Assembly: GCA_004134995.1 (NCBI GenBank)
Contig: REGP01000002.1
Coordinates: 806,001-870,000, forward strand
Source: Oxalobacteraceae bacterium CAVE-383
GTDB lineage: Bacteria > Pseudomonadota > Gammaproteobacteria > Burkholderiales > Burkholderiaceae_D
DNA: 64,000 bases
Direction of reading: 5' to 3'
The translations under genes were made by a program, and so were the position numbers. Shown piece after piece: positions 17,838 through 27,960 of the stretch (positions are counted from its first letter, which is position 1; the number at the start of each line of letters is the position of its first letter). Below the pieces are notes generated by a model. That model worked only from the letters and a program-made list of their open reading frames with translations. It was not told the origin of the DNA and did no database searches.

Positions 17838-18007
17838 TTATCATCGTTATTGCCCTTTGCGCCATGGCGGTGCGTTTTTTGCGCGCCTTAATTGCCATGA
17901 CGCAATCAGGTGCATTTAAAACAACACCTTTTGGTGCGCTGCGATATCTACGGGTTGTTTGGGAGTAGAATTCCATTACTTTCACTACCAAAATCCAAAC
18001 GAACCAT

Positions 18008-18235
18008 ATGGAATTTCATAGAGAGCTTGACGCACGCGGCTTGCATTGTCCTCTTCCTATCCTGAAAACCAAGAAGGCCCTGGCGGATATGCTTAGCGGA
18101 GAAATACTGCGTGTAATGGCGACAGATACGGGTTCGGTACGGGATTTCCAGGCGTTTGCCAAACAGACCGGCAATGCCCTGCTGGCGCAGACCGAAGAAA
18201 ATCGGGAATTCATTTTCTTCATGAAGCGTAAATAA
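18008..18235 (+). CDS. tusA: TusA-family sulfur-carrier protein
   Basis: A 75-residue protein with the SirA/TusA fold. DARGLHCPLPILKTKKAL contains the CPxP motif, whose cysteine carries the persulfide. Family members relay sulfur for tRNA 2-thiouridine, molybdopterin synthesis or other thiolation. It stands alone after alaS, preceded by a 200-base gap with no gene, and is followed by a strong terminator. No convincing Shine-Dalgarno sequence is seen before the ATG. Confidence 0.9.
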   Translation: MEFHRELDARGLHCPLPILKTKKALADMLSGEILRVMATDTGSVRDFQAFAKQTGNALLAQTEENREFIFFMKRK

Positions 18236-18260
18236 TATCGCTGTATCGTTCCTCGGATAA

Positions 18261-18293
18261 AAAAACCCGCAATTCACATTGCGGGTTTTTTTT
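18261..18293. terminator. Intrinsic terminator between tusA and the glutamate-synthase-like gene
   Basis: An AAAAACCCGCAAT / ATTGCGGGTTTTT hairpin with a short loop is followed by an eight-T run. It is flanked by A and T runs on both sides, so it can serve both the tusA transcript and the convergent minus-strand gene. Confidence 0.9.
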
Positions 18294-18327
18294 CGTCCGG
18301 CGCTTTCCGGCGCTTTACATCTCCGGA

Positions 18328-19923
18328 TTACACCTCCGGATGGAAGCTTTCCGCGCGGCTGACCGGCCAATACTTTTCATAGACCTGATAGCGGAAATTG
18401 CCGGTCAGTAAATCGCCGGGTTCCAGGAATTTCAGCAATTCCGACAGCAGGCGCACTTCATGGTCGTTGATACGGCGCACGATATGATGGGCGCGCAGGG
18501 CCGAGACGTGCGGCAGCCCAGCGGCCTGCACCAGTTCCTGCAAGGCATGCAGCGTGGATTGATGGAAGCGGTAGACCCGTTCGGCCTTGTCCGGCACGAC
18601 CAGCGCGCGGGCGCGAACCGGATTTTGCGTCGCCACGCCGGTGGGACAGCGGTCGGTATGGCAGCTTTGCGACTGGATGCAGCCCAGCGCGAACATGAAG
18701 CCGCGGCCGGCGTTGCACCAGTCGGCGCCCAGCGCCATGGTGCGGGCGATATCGAATGCGGTGATGATCTTGCCGGCGGCGCCGATTTTGACGCGGTCGC
18801 GCAGGCCGGCGCCGACCAGGGTGTTGTGCACCATCAGCAGGCCTTCCTGCAGCGGCATGCCGACGTGATCGGTGAACTCCAGCGGCGCCGCGCCGGTGCC
18901 GCCTTCAGCGCCGTCGACCACGATGAAATCGGGCACGATATTGGTCTGGAGCATGGCCTTGACGATGCCGAAAAATTCCCACGGATGTCCGATGCACAAT
19001 TTGATTCCGACCGGTTTGCCGCCCGACAACGTACGCAGCTTTTCGACGAAATCGATCAGGCCCAGCGGCGTCGAAAACGAGGGATGCACCGCCGGCGAAA
19101 CGCAATCGATGCCCATCGGCACGCCGCGCGTCAGCGAAATTTCCGGCGTGATCTTGGCGGCGGGCAGAATGCCGCCGTGGCCAGGCTTGGCGCCTTGCGA
19201 AAGCTTGACCGTGATCATCTTGACCTGGTCGTCGCGGGCCTGCTCGGCGAATTTTTCGTCGTTGAAGCTGCCGTCGGCGTTGCGGCAGCCGAAATAGCCG
19301 GAGGCAACCTGCCAGATCAGGTCGCCGCCGAATTCGCGGTGGTGCATCGAAATCGACCCTTCGCCGGTATCGTGCGCGAAGCGGCCCTTTTTGGCGCCGT
19401 GATTGAGCGCCCGTATCGCGTTGGCGGACAGCGCGCCGAAGCTCATCGCGGAAACGTTGAAAACCGACATTTCATAGGGTTTGGCCCGCCCCGCGCCGAC
19501 GGTGACGCGGAAATCGCAGCTGGCGATCTTGGTCGGCGACAGCGAATGCCCGATCCATTCGTAGCCTTTCGACTTCACGTCGAGTTCTGTGCCGAACGGA
19601 CGGGCATCCGCCTCGCCCTTGGCGCGCTGGTATACCAGGCTGCGTTTTTTGCGGGTAAAAGGTGCGCCGTCGTTATCGCCTTCGAAGAAATATTGACGAA
19701 TTTCCGGCCGAATTGCTTCAAACAGGAACCGAAACTGCCCAAGTAGTGGATAATTGCGCAAAATAGCGTGGGGACGTTGCAATAAATCGCGCAAACCGAA
19801 GACTGTCAATAACAGCGGCGCAATCACCCATTCCCAGGCCAATGCCCCTTCCGCGGCCAGCACGAGAAACAGCAGCGTGCATGCGGAAAGTGCCCATAGC
19901 AACCAGTAGCGAAATGCGAACAT
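18328..19923 (-). CDS. FMN-binding glutamate synthase-family protein (stand-alone GltB synthase domain)
   Basis: A 531-residue protein with two N-terminal membrane segments (about 3-40) followed by the FMN/Fe-S central domain of glutamate synthase. Visible motifs are KLSQGAKPGHGGILPAAKI, VVDGAEGGTGAAPLEF, and the iron-sulfur cysteine cluster CHTDRCPTGVATQNP. It lacks the glutaminase domain, so it does not make glutamate by the usual route. Such proteins are common in proteobacteria and uncharacterised. It is monocistronic and convergent with tusA. Confidence 0.88.
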   Translation of the reverse strand: MFAFRYWLLWALSACTLLFLVLAAEGALAWEWVIAPLLLTVFGLRDLLQRPHAILRNYPLLGQFRFLFEAIRPEIRQYFFEGDNDGAPFTRKKRSLVYQRAKGEADARPFGTELDVKSKGYEWIGHSLSPTKIASCDFRVTVGAGRAKPYEMSVFNVSAMSFGALSANAIRALNHGAKKGRFAHDTGEGSISMHHREFGGDLIWQVASGYFGCRNADGSFNDEKFAEQARDDQVKMITVKLSQGAKPGHGGILPAAKITPEISLTRGVPMGIDCVSPAVHPSFSTPLGLIDFVEKLRTLSGGKPVGIKLCIGHPWEFFGIVKAMLQTNIVPDFIVVDGAEGGTGAAPLEFTDHVGMPLQEGLLMVHNTLVGAGLRDRVKIGAAGKIITAFDIARTMALGADWCNAGRGFMFALGCIQSQSCHTDRCPTGVATQNPVRARALVVPDKAERVYRFHQSTLHALQELVQAAGLPHVSALRAHHIVRRINDHEVRLLSELLKFLEPGDLLTGNFRYQVYEKYWPVSRAESFHPEV

Positions 19924-20136
19924 AGCGGTCTTTCTCGAAAAAACGATGAATTGAACGGCTCGCGCAGGGCGCTTTGTGGCGCAGATTTTACACGAGTGGA
20001 TATGTTTTTATCCCACAAATAATGGCGGATTCTGTGTCGTTGCCGCGCTGCAAATATCGTGGCATCGATATTGCTTAACAGTATTGTCATAAATAAATTA
20101 ATAAGTGCACTTTGTATGCATGCGTCCAGAAACTTT

Positions 20137-22269
20137 ATGAAAAGTGTATCGAGCAGCCCGTCCGGAGCAAGTCAGCCGCAGCAATTGCCGCCGCGGTCTT
20201 CGCATCTGTTGGAAACCCTGTTGGCCAATCTGGACGGCATGGTGTATCGCTGTCACGGAGACGGCGTTTTTATCATGGACTTCGTCAGCGAGGGTTGCCA
20301 TGCCTTGCTTGGCTATCATCCCGAAGACCTGATGTCGGAACACGGCATTTCCTATCAGGAAATCACCTTCCCGGCGGACCGCGACCGCGTGCGCGACACG
20401 ATCCGTCTCGGTCTGGCGCATCGCCGCCGCTATGAAATGGAATATCGCATCGTCCGCGCCGACGGCCAGGTGCGCTGGGTATGGGAGCGCGGCGTCGGCA
20501 TTTTCAATGCGGACGGCAAGCTGGAGGCGATGGAGGGCTACGTCCAGGATATCGACGACCGCAAGCAGGCCGTGCAGGCGCTGCAGGAAGCCGAGCGCCG
20601 CTACCGCAGCATTTTCGAAAACGCCATTGAAGGTATTTTCCAGTCGACTCCGGAAGGCGGTTATCTGGCGGTCAATCCGACCCTGGCGCGCATCTACGGC
20701 TATGCCTCGCCGGATGAACTGATCGTCGGCCTGCGCGACATCGAACATCAGTTATATGTCGAACCTGAGCGGCGCAATGAATTCATGCGTCTGATGGTCG
20801 AGAACGGTTCGGTCAAGAATTTCGAATCGCGCATTTTCCGGCGCGACGGCCACATTATCTGGATTTCCGAAAACGCGCGCGCGGTGCGCGACGAAGCCGG
20901 CACGCTGCTGTTCTACGAAGGCACCGTCGAAACCATCACCGAGCGCAAGCTGTATGAAGAACAGATCCAGCACCAGGCCACGCATGATTCGCTGACCGGT
21001 TTGCCGAACCGCACCATGCTGCACAATTATCTGCAGCGCGCAATCCAGGCCGCCGATGCCGGCAGCAGCGTGCCGGCGGTGGTGTTCGTCGACCTGGACC
21101 AGTTCAAATACATCAACGACAGCCTTGGCCATCAGGCCGGCGACAAGCTGCTCAAAACCGTGGCCCAGCGCCTGGTCGCCTGCGTGCGCGACAGCGACAT
21201 GGTGGCGCGCCAGGGCGGCGATGAATTCGTGATCGTGCTGGGAAACCAGCGCGATGAAGACAGCATTACCGAAGTGCTGCAGCGCATCCTGAACTCGGTG
21301 TCGCAGCCGTGGCTGATGGACGAACGCGAACTGAACATTACCTGCAGCCTGGGCATCAGCCGTTATCCGGAAGACGGCGAAGACGTCGAAACGCTGCTCA
21401 AGAACGCCGACTCGGCGATGTACAAGGCGAAGGAAGTCGGCCGCAACAACTTCCAGTTCTTCGCCAGCAACATGGATGCGCAGGTGCCGAATCATCTGGA
21501 TATGCTGGTCAATTTGCGCCACGCCATCGAATACCAGGAATTCCAGCTGTATTACCAGCCCAAGATCAGCCTGGAAACCGGCCGCATTATCGGCGCCGAG
21601 GCCTTGATACGCTGGGACCTGGCCGATATCGGCATGGTGCCGCCCGCGCATTTCATCCCGTTCGCGGAACAGTCCGGCCTGATCGTGCCGATCGGCGAAT
21701 GGGTATTGCGCACTGCTTGCGCCCAGAACCGGGCATGGCAGAGCGCCGGCCTGCCGGCGATTCCGGTGGCGATCAATCTGTCGCCGTACCAGATCAATCA
21801 GGACCTGGTGGCGATGGTGCAGCAGGTGCTGGCCGACACCAATCTGCAGGCCTGCTGCCTGGAACTGGAAATCACCGAAAACGTGGTGATGAAGGATGCC
21901 GAAAAAATCGTGGCGATGCTCAATGCGCTGAAAACCCTGGGTTTGCGGATTTCGGTCGACGATTTCGGCACCGGCTATTCCAGCCTCAGCTATCTGAAGC
22001 GCTTTCCCGTCGATGCATTGAAGATCGATCAGTCCTTTGTGCGCGATGTCGTGCACGACACCGACAGCGCGGCAATTGTAAAGGCCGTCATTTCGCTGGC
22101 GCATATCCTGAATCTGCGCGTGATCGCCGAGGGTGTGGAAACCCAGGCGCAATGCGATTTCCTGCGCGAAAACGGCTGCGACGACGTGCAGGGCTATTAT
22201 TTCGGGCGTCCCATGTCGGTGCAGGATTTCGGCAAGGTTTTGCTGCTCGACAGCCGGAAAGCGTCATAG
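20137..22269 (+). CDS. PAS-PAS-GGDEF-EAL cyclic-di-GMP signalling protein
   Basis: A 710-residue cytoplasmic protein. PAS domain 1 (about 25-150, ending YVQDIDDRKQAV) and PAS domain 2 (about 160-280, ending TVETITERKLYEEQ) precede GGDEF and EAL domains. The diguanylate cyclase motif RQGGDEF and the upstream inhibitory I-site RDSD are intact. The EAL part retains EALIRW and DDFGTGYSSLSYL, so both synthesis and hydrolysis of c-di-GMP are possible. There are no membrane segments. In-frame starts at 20059 (GTG) and 20116 (ATG) exist; none has a clear ribosome-binding site, and 20137 best fits the domain start. Confidence 0.88.
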   Translation: MKSVSSSPSGASQPQQLPPRSSHLLETLLANLDGMVYRCHGDGVFIMDFVSEGCHALLGYHPEDLMSEHGISYQEITFPADRDRVRDTIRLGLAHRRRYEMEYRIVRADGQVRWVWERGVGIFNADGKLEAMEGYVQDIDDRKQAVQALQEAERRYRSIFENAIEGIFQSTPEGGYLAVNPTLARIYGYASPDELIVGLRDIEHQLYVEPERRNEFMRLMVENGSVKNFESRIFRRDGHIIWISENARAVRDEAGTLLFYEGTVETITERKLYEEQIQHQATHDSLTGLPNRTMLHNYLQRAIQAADAGSSVPAVVFVDLDQFKYINDSLGHQAGDKLLKTVAQRLVACVRDSDMVARQGGDEFVIVLGNQRDEDSITEVLQRILNSVSQPWLMDERELNITCSLGISRYPEDGEDVETLLKNADSAMYKAKEVGRNNFQFFASNMDAQVPNHLDMLVNLRHAIEYQEFQLYYQPKISLETGRIIGAEALIRWDLADIGMVPPAHFIPFAEQSGLIVPIGEWVLRTACAQNRAWQSAGLPAIPVAINLSPYQINQDLVAMVQQVLADTNLQACCLELEITENVVMKDAEKIVAMLNALKTLGLRISVDDFGTGYSSLSYLKRFPVDALKIDQSFVRDVVHDTDSAAIVKAVISLAHILNLRVIAEGVETQAQCDFLRENGCDDVQGYYFGRPMSVQDFGKVLLLDSRKAS

Positions 22270-22666
22270 GCTTTCCTGTCTCTGACGCACAACAAATGAC
22301 AATGCGCAAAATCTTTGTGCTAAACTCGCCTGCATATTCCAAAGTTGGAACGGCCTCCCATGGAGTCCTGCGGTAATTAGAAAAGTAAATTGCGCTGGCC
22401 TTGAACTTCAGCTTTCGCCTGAAGTTCGTTAATCTAGATTAATCAAGATCGATACACTCCGCTGCCTCTGGCGGCGACACATGCGACCGGCGTTGCTGGA
22501 TGGTCGCAAGCTGTAAAACCGGATTCGTCCGCCAGCGGATCCAGCCGTCGACATGACCTGTGTCTGACTTGTCCGATTTGTCTGAATGACTGACCTTCTG
22601 CGCAGTAAACTGACCGACACATACCTTTGAAACGCCTTTCTACTAATACGTTGCTCAAGATCGTAC
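22270..22666. other. 397-base gap before scpB with palindromes, no gene
   Basis: No supportable gene is present. Structure seen: a hairpin GAACTTCAG / CTGAAGTTC (22403-22427), immediately followed by the perfect 14-base palindrome TTAATCTAGATTAA (22429-22442), and a smaller palindrome TTCCAAAGTTGGAA (22337-22350). Spaced GTCTGA/GTCCGA/GTCTGA units occur at 22562-22585. These may be an operator and leader of the scpB-rluB operon. The short open frames on the minus strand are not convincing. Confidence 0.5.
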
Positions 22667-23582
<916 letters not shown>

Positions 23583-23596
<14 letters not shown>

Positions 23597-25622
23597 TTCC
23601 AACGACCTGCCAGCGGCCGCCGATGGCGCCGCAGCTGCCGAACCGGCAGAAGGCAAAAAGCCCGTCAAGAAACGCGTTGCAAAGCCGAAGGCGGTAGCCG
23701 AGGCCGCAGCGGCCGCGCCGGACGCGCCCGCCGTGGCCGATGCGCCGAAAAAACGTGCGCCGCGCGCCAAGAAGGCCGAAGCCGCCGCCTTAGCGCCCGA
23801 GCCGGAAGCCGCCGTGGAAGCCGCGCCGAAGAGGACGCGCAAGCCGAAGGCCGCGGTTGCGGCATCGGCGGCGCCGGAAGCGCAGCCGCAGTCCGAGGCG
23901 CCGGCCGCCAAGGCTGCCGAAAAACAGCCCAAGGCAGCAGCGAAGGCCAAGCCGAAGCCGCTGGAATCGGCCGCATCCGATATGCCGGTGCTGGTTTCGA
24001 TCACGGTCGGCGAGCCGGTCAACGCGGCGCCGGTGCAGTTCGACGTCAAGACGGAAGACAACAGCCGGCCGAAACCGGCCCGCCGCGGTGTGCGCGGACC
24101 GCGCGCATTACGCAACAACCGGGCCGCGCAGCGCGCCGCCGAAACCGTGCCGGGCACCTCGCCGATGGGCGTGTCGGATCAATTGGTGGACGGCAATGCC
24201 GCGGCGCATCCCGCCGCGCAGGCCGACCAGAACGGCGGCCGCAGCCAGGGGCAGCCGCGTGCGCAGCGCAACGATCGCCAGCAGCAGGGACCGCAGGGGC
24301 AACAGCGCGGCAAGAAGCAATTCGGCAAGGGCGCCGGTGGAAGCCAGGGCCAGGGCCAGCGCGGCAATCCGGCCGACGACGTCTTTTCATTCGTTACCTC
24401 GGACGCCTATGACAGCGCGGACGACGCCGACAACATCGGCAACCAGATCGGCCGCAACAAGCCCGCGCGCCGCGACCTGACCGCCGAGGACGATGCGCCG
24501 AAGCTGCACAAGGTATTGGCCGATGTCGGGCTCGGCTCGCGCCGCGACATGGAAGAATTGATCATTGCCGGCCGCGTTTCGGTCAACGGCGAACCGGCGC
24601 ACATCGGCCAGCGCATTCTGCCGACCGACCAGGTGCGCATCAACGGCAAGCTGTTGCAGCGCAAGGTCAGCAAAAAGCCGCCGCGCGTGCTGGTATATCA
24701 CAAGCCGGCCGGCGAAATCGTCAGTCATAACGATCCCGAAGGACGGCCGTCGGTCTTCGATCGGCTGCCGAACATGAAGGCGGCCAAATGGCTGGCTGTC
24801 GGACGGCTCGATTTCAACACCGAAGGACTGCTGCTGTTTACCAGCTCCGGCGATCTGGCCAACCGGCTGATGCATCCGCGCTACGGCATCGACCGCGAGT
24901 ATGCGGTGCGCACGCTGGGCGAACTGGAAGAGGGCATGCGCCAGAAGCTGCTCAATGGCGTCGAACTGGAAGACGGCATGGCCCAGTTCTCGAAAATCGC
25001 CGACGGCGGCGGCGAAGGCGTCAATAAATGGTATCGCGTGACGATCGGCGAAGGCCGCAACCGCGAAGTGCGGCGCATGTTCGAGGCCATCGGCCTGACG
25101 GTGTCGCGCCTGATCCGCACCCGCTACGGCATGATGACCCTGCCGAACAGCCTGAAGCGCGGCCGTTGGGAAGAACTGGAAGAAAATGCCGTGCGCGAAT
25201 TGCTGGTCGCCTGCGGCATGGACAAGGCCGCCGGCGCCGGCGTCGGCGCGAATGCCGGCGGCAAGCCGCGCGGCGATCGCAACAAGGGCGGGCAGGGCAT
25301 GCCCAACGGCAACCGCATCGGCGGCAATTTCAACGCCAATCCGGCCGGCAATGCGGGCGGTTTCGGCGGACCCGCGCCGCGCCGCAACCAATGGCAAGGG
25401 CAAGGACAAGGCGGGCCGGGCAACAAGGGCGGCCAAGGGCAGGGATCCGGGCAGGGCAAGCCGGGCGGCGGCAAACCGCGCCAGCCGGACCCGCTGCAGA
25501 CCGCATTGGGCTTTCCGGACGCGGGCCAGCGCCGCAATAACGGTCCGCGCGGACCGCGCGGCCAGTCGTCCTACGGCGCGGGCACCGGTTTGCCGGGCAT
25601 GCAGCGCCGCCGCCCAAGGTAA
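23583..25622 (+). CDS. rluB: 23S rRNA pseudouridine-2605 synthase
   Basis: A 679-residue RsuA/RluB-family pseudouridine synthase, more than twice the length of E. coli RluB. The conserved core lies at about 300-550: S4 RNA-binding domain [20 protein letters not shown], catalytic aspartate in [14 protein letters not shown], and [14 protein letters not shown]. It is flanked by a ~290-residue Ala/Lys/Pro-rich, probably disordered N-terminal extension and a ~120-residue Gly/Asn/Gln-rich tail. ATG 23583 overlaps the end of scpB. A longer open frame from 23433 reads through scpB in another frame and is not the real start. Confidence 0.93.
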
Positions 25623-25666
25623 AAACGGCATAAATAAACGCGGTATGCATCCCAATGAATTGAATA

Positions 25667-25695
25667 TTGCGATGCATACCGTACTCGTTTATAAT
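25667..25695 (+). promoter_or_regulatory. Sigma-70 promoter of the rimP-nusA-infB operon
   Basis: TTGCGA at 25667-25672 and a perfect TATAAT at 25690-25695 are separated by exactly 17 bases. Transcription would start near 25702, giving a leader of about 155 bases before rimP. This is the best promoter match in the window. Confidence 0.8.
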
Positions 25696-25739
25696 GCGCA
25701 AGTTAACGGCGGGATTAATTTTTATAAAAGTAATTTTGT

Positions 25740-25801
25740 AGTGCCCTGGGATGTTTCTTTGGGGTAACAAACGAAGATGGGCACTGGCCCATTTTTTTTT
25801 T
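25740..25801 (+). promoter_or_regulatory. Candidate attenuator in the rimP-nusA leader
   Basis: An intrinsic terminator (stem ATGGGC / GCCCAT at 25777-25792, loop ACTG, then a run of ten T ending at 25801) lies between the promoter and rimP. An upstream AGTGCCC (25740-25746) is perfectly complementary to GGGCACT (25779-25785), which overlaps the terminator's 5' arm. The two pairings exclude each other, the usual design of an antitermination/attenuation switch. It could let the operon respond to NusA or ribosome status. The effector is unknown. Confidence 0.6.
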
Positions 25802-25857
25802 GCTGAAAAGTTTGTATCGTGGTATTTCCCCTATAGCCTCTCGGCGGAGTTGATGTC

Positions 25858-26343
25858 TTGCAATTGCCTGATTTGATTGAAAAAACTGTCGCCGGCATGG
25901 GATATGAACTAGTCGACTTCGAAAGAGCCGCGCGCGGCCTGCTGCGGGTGTTCATCGATTTCGCGCCGGAGAATGCGGAGCAGGGCACGATCACGGTAGA
26001 AGATTGCGAAAAGGTTACGCATCAGTTGCTGCATGTATTTACCGTCGAAAATGTTGTGTACGAGCGTCTGGAGGTTTCGTCGCCGGGGCTGGATCGTCCG
26101 CTGAAGAAACTGGCCGACTATGTACGATTCGCGGATCGGGAAGCCATCGTGAAGCTGCGGGCGACCTTGCCCGGCGCGGGCAACCGCAAAACATTTCAGG
26201 GCCTGTTGCGCACGCCCGAGAATGGCAATTTGAAATTGGAATTCGAAACGAATGAAGGGCCGGCGGTGCTTGATTTTACGCTCGCCGATGTGGATAAGGC
26301 ACATTTGGTGCCGCAAGTGGATTTTAGGAGTCGCAAAGCATGA
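25858..26343 (+). CDS. rimP: Ribosome maturation factor RimP
   Basis: A 161-residue RimP, needed for maturation of the 30S subunit. The family signatures [20 protein letters not shown] and [12 protein letters not shown] are present. The N-terminal alpha/beta domain is followed by the C-terminal SH3-like barrel. The start appears to be TTG at 25858, since homology starts at LQLPDLIE and GGCGGAG lies about nine bases upstream. An ATG five bases earlier is out of frame. The stop overlaps the nusA start (ATGA), the classic rimP-nusA arrangement. Confidence 0.93.
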   Translation: MQLPDLIEKTVAGMGYELVDFERAARGLLRVFIDFAPENAEQGTITVEDCEKVTHQLLHVFTVENVVYERLEVSSPGLDRPLKKLADYVRFADREAIVKLRATLPGAGNRKTFQGLLRTPENGNLKLEFETNEGPAVLDFTLADVDKAHLVPQVDFRSRKA

Positions 26344-27902
26344 GTCGCGAAGTTTTAGCATTGGTTGGCGCGCTGGCGCGTGAAAAAAACGTCGATGAAG
26401 AAGTCGTCTTCAGTTCGCTGGAGCATGCGCTTGCGCAGGCCACCAAGAAGCGTTACGAAGGCGAAGTCGATATCCGCGTGTCGATTAACCGCGAAACCGG
26501 CGTTTCCGAATCCTTCCGCCGCTGGCACGTTGTGCCCGACGACGCCGGCCTGCAATTGCCCGATCAGGAAGTGCTGCATTTCGAAGCGCTGGAACAGATT
26601 CCCGATATCGAAGTCGACGACTATATCGAAGAGCCGATCGAATCGATCGACGTCGGCCGCCGTTTCGCGCAGGACACCAAGCAAGTCGTGCTGCAGCGCA
26701 TCCGCGATGCCGAGCGCGAACAGATCCTGGCCGACTTCCTCGAGCGCGGCGATTCCCTGGTTACCGGCACCATCAAGCGCATGGAACGCGGCGACGCGAT
26801 CGTCGAATCGGGCAAGGTGGAAGCCCGCCTGCCGCGCGATCAGACGATCCCGAAAGAGAACCTGCGCATCGGCGACCGCGTCCGCGCCTATATCCAGCGC
26901 ATCGAACGCAATGCCCGCGGCCCGCAGGTGATCCTGTCGCGCACCGCGCCGGAATTCATCATGAAGCTGTTCGAACTGGAAGTGCCGGAAATCGAACAGG
27001 GTTCGCTGGAAATCAAATCGGCTGCGCGCGATCCCGGCGTGCGCGCCAAAATCGCGGTGTATACCGCCGACAAGCGGATCGATCCGATCGGCACCTGCGT
27101 CGGCATGCGCGGCTCCCGCGTCCAGGCCGTCACCGGCGAGCTGGGCGGCGAACGCGTCGACATCGTGCTGTGGTCGGAAGACCCGGCGCAATTCGTCATC
27201 GGCGCGCTGGCGCCGGCGAATGTCTCGTCGATCGTGGTCGATGAGGAAAAGCATGCGATGGACGTTGTGGTCGATGAAGAAAACCTGGCCATCGCAATCG
27301 GCCGCGGCGGCCAGAATGTGCGCCTGGCGGCGGAGCTGACCGGCTGGCAGATCAACATCATGACGGCGGAAGAATCGGCCGACAAGTCGGCACAGGAAAC
27401 GGCGTATATCCGTACCCTGTTCATGGAAAAACTGGACGTCGATCAGGAAGTCGCCAACATCCTGGTCGATGAAGGTTTCGCCAGCCTGGAAGAGATCGCC
27501 TATGTGCCGATCAACGAAATGCTGGAAATCGAATCCTTCGACGAAGACACTGTCAACGAATTGCGCACCCGCGCCCGCGACGCGCTGGTCAGCGAAGCGA
27601 TTGCGTCCGAAGAAGGCCTGGACGGCATGGATGAGGCGCTGGTCAATTTCGAAGGCATGGAGCGCGTAGTGGCCGGCAAGCTGGGCCTGGCGGGCATCAA
27701 GACGCTGGACGCCTTCGCGGCCATGGCGTACGACGAATTCGGCGCCGTGCTGGCGCTGCCGGCCGAACGCGCCCGCGCATTGATTGAAAACGAATTTGCA
27801 GATGTGACAGACGATGAGATGAAACTTATCGATGCGAAATACGATGAGCATGCGAAAGCATTGCAGGCCGCTGCATGGAAATATGCGGAAGGCAAGCAGT
27901 AA
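26340..27902 (+). CDS. nusA: Transcription termination/antitermination protein NusA
   Basis: A 520-residue NusA of full proteobacterial length. The N-terminal RNA-polymerase-binding domain (1-130), S1 domain (about 135-200; [16 protein letters not shown]), and two KH domains (about 200-345; [16 protein letters not shown] and [11 protein letters not shown]) are followed by two C-terminal acidic repeats (about 365-425 and 440-500). It binds RNA polymerase to modulate pausing, termination and rRNA antitermination. It overlaps rimP by four bases and is followed by infB after 58 bases. Confidence 0.97.
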   Translation: MSREVLALVGALAREKNVDEEVVFSSLEHALAQATKKRYEGEVDIRVSINRETGVSESFRRWHVVPDDAGLQLPDQEVLHFEALEQIPDIEVDDYIEEPIESIDVGRRFAQDTKQVVLQRIRDAEREQILADFLERGDSLVTGTIKRMERGDAIVESGKVEARLPRDQTIPKENLRIGDRVRAYIQRIERNARGPQVILSRTAPEFIMKLFELEVPEIEQGSLEIKSAARDPGVRAKIAVYTADKRIDPIGTCVGMRGSRVQAVTGELGGERVDIVLWSEDPAQFVIGALAPANVSSIVVDEEKHAMDVVVDEENLAIAIGRGGQNVRLAAELTGWQINIMTAEESADKSAQETAYIRTLFMEKLDVDQEVANILVDEGFASLEEIAYVPINEMLEIESFDEDTVNELRTRARDALVSEAIASEEGLDGMDEALVNFEGMERVVAGKLGLAGIKTLDAFAAMAYDEFGAVLALPAERARALIENEFADVTDDEMKLIDAKYDEHAKALQAAAWKYAEGKQ

Positions 27903-27960
27903 GCTGATGCGCAGTATCGTTGCATCATCATCAGCCGAGTCACATAGAAAAGAGGATTGA

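Noticed and set aside
17780-17968. 62-residue plus-strand frame after alaS with a hydrophobic stretch
   Set aside because: Begins inside alaS and reads through the palindrome; no ribosome-binding site or family.
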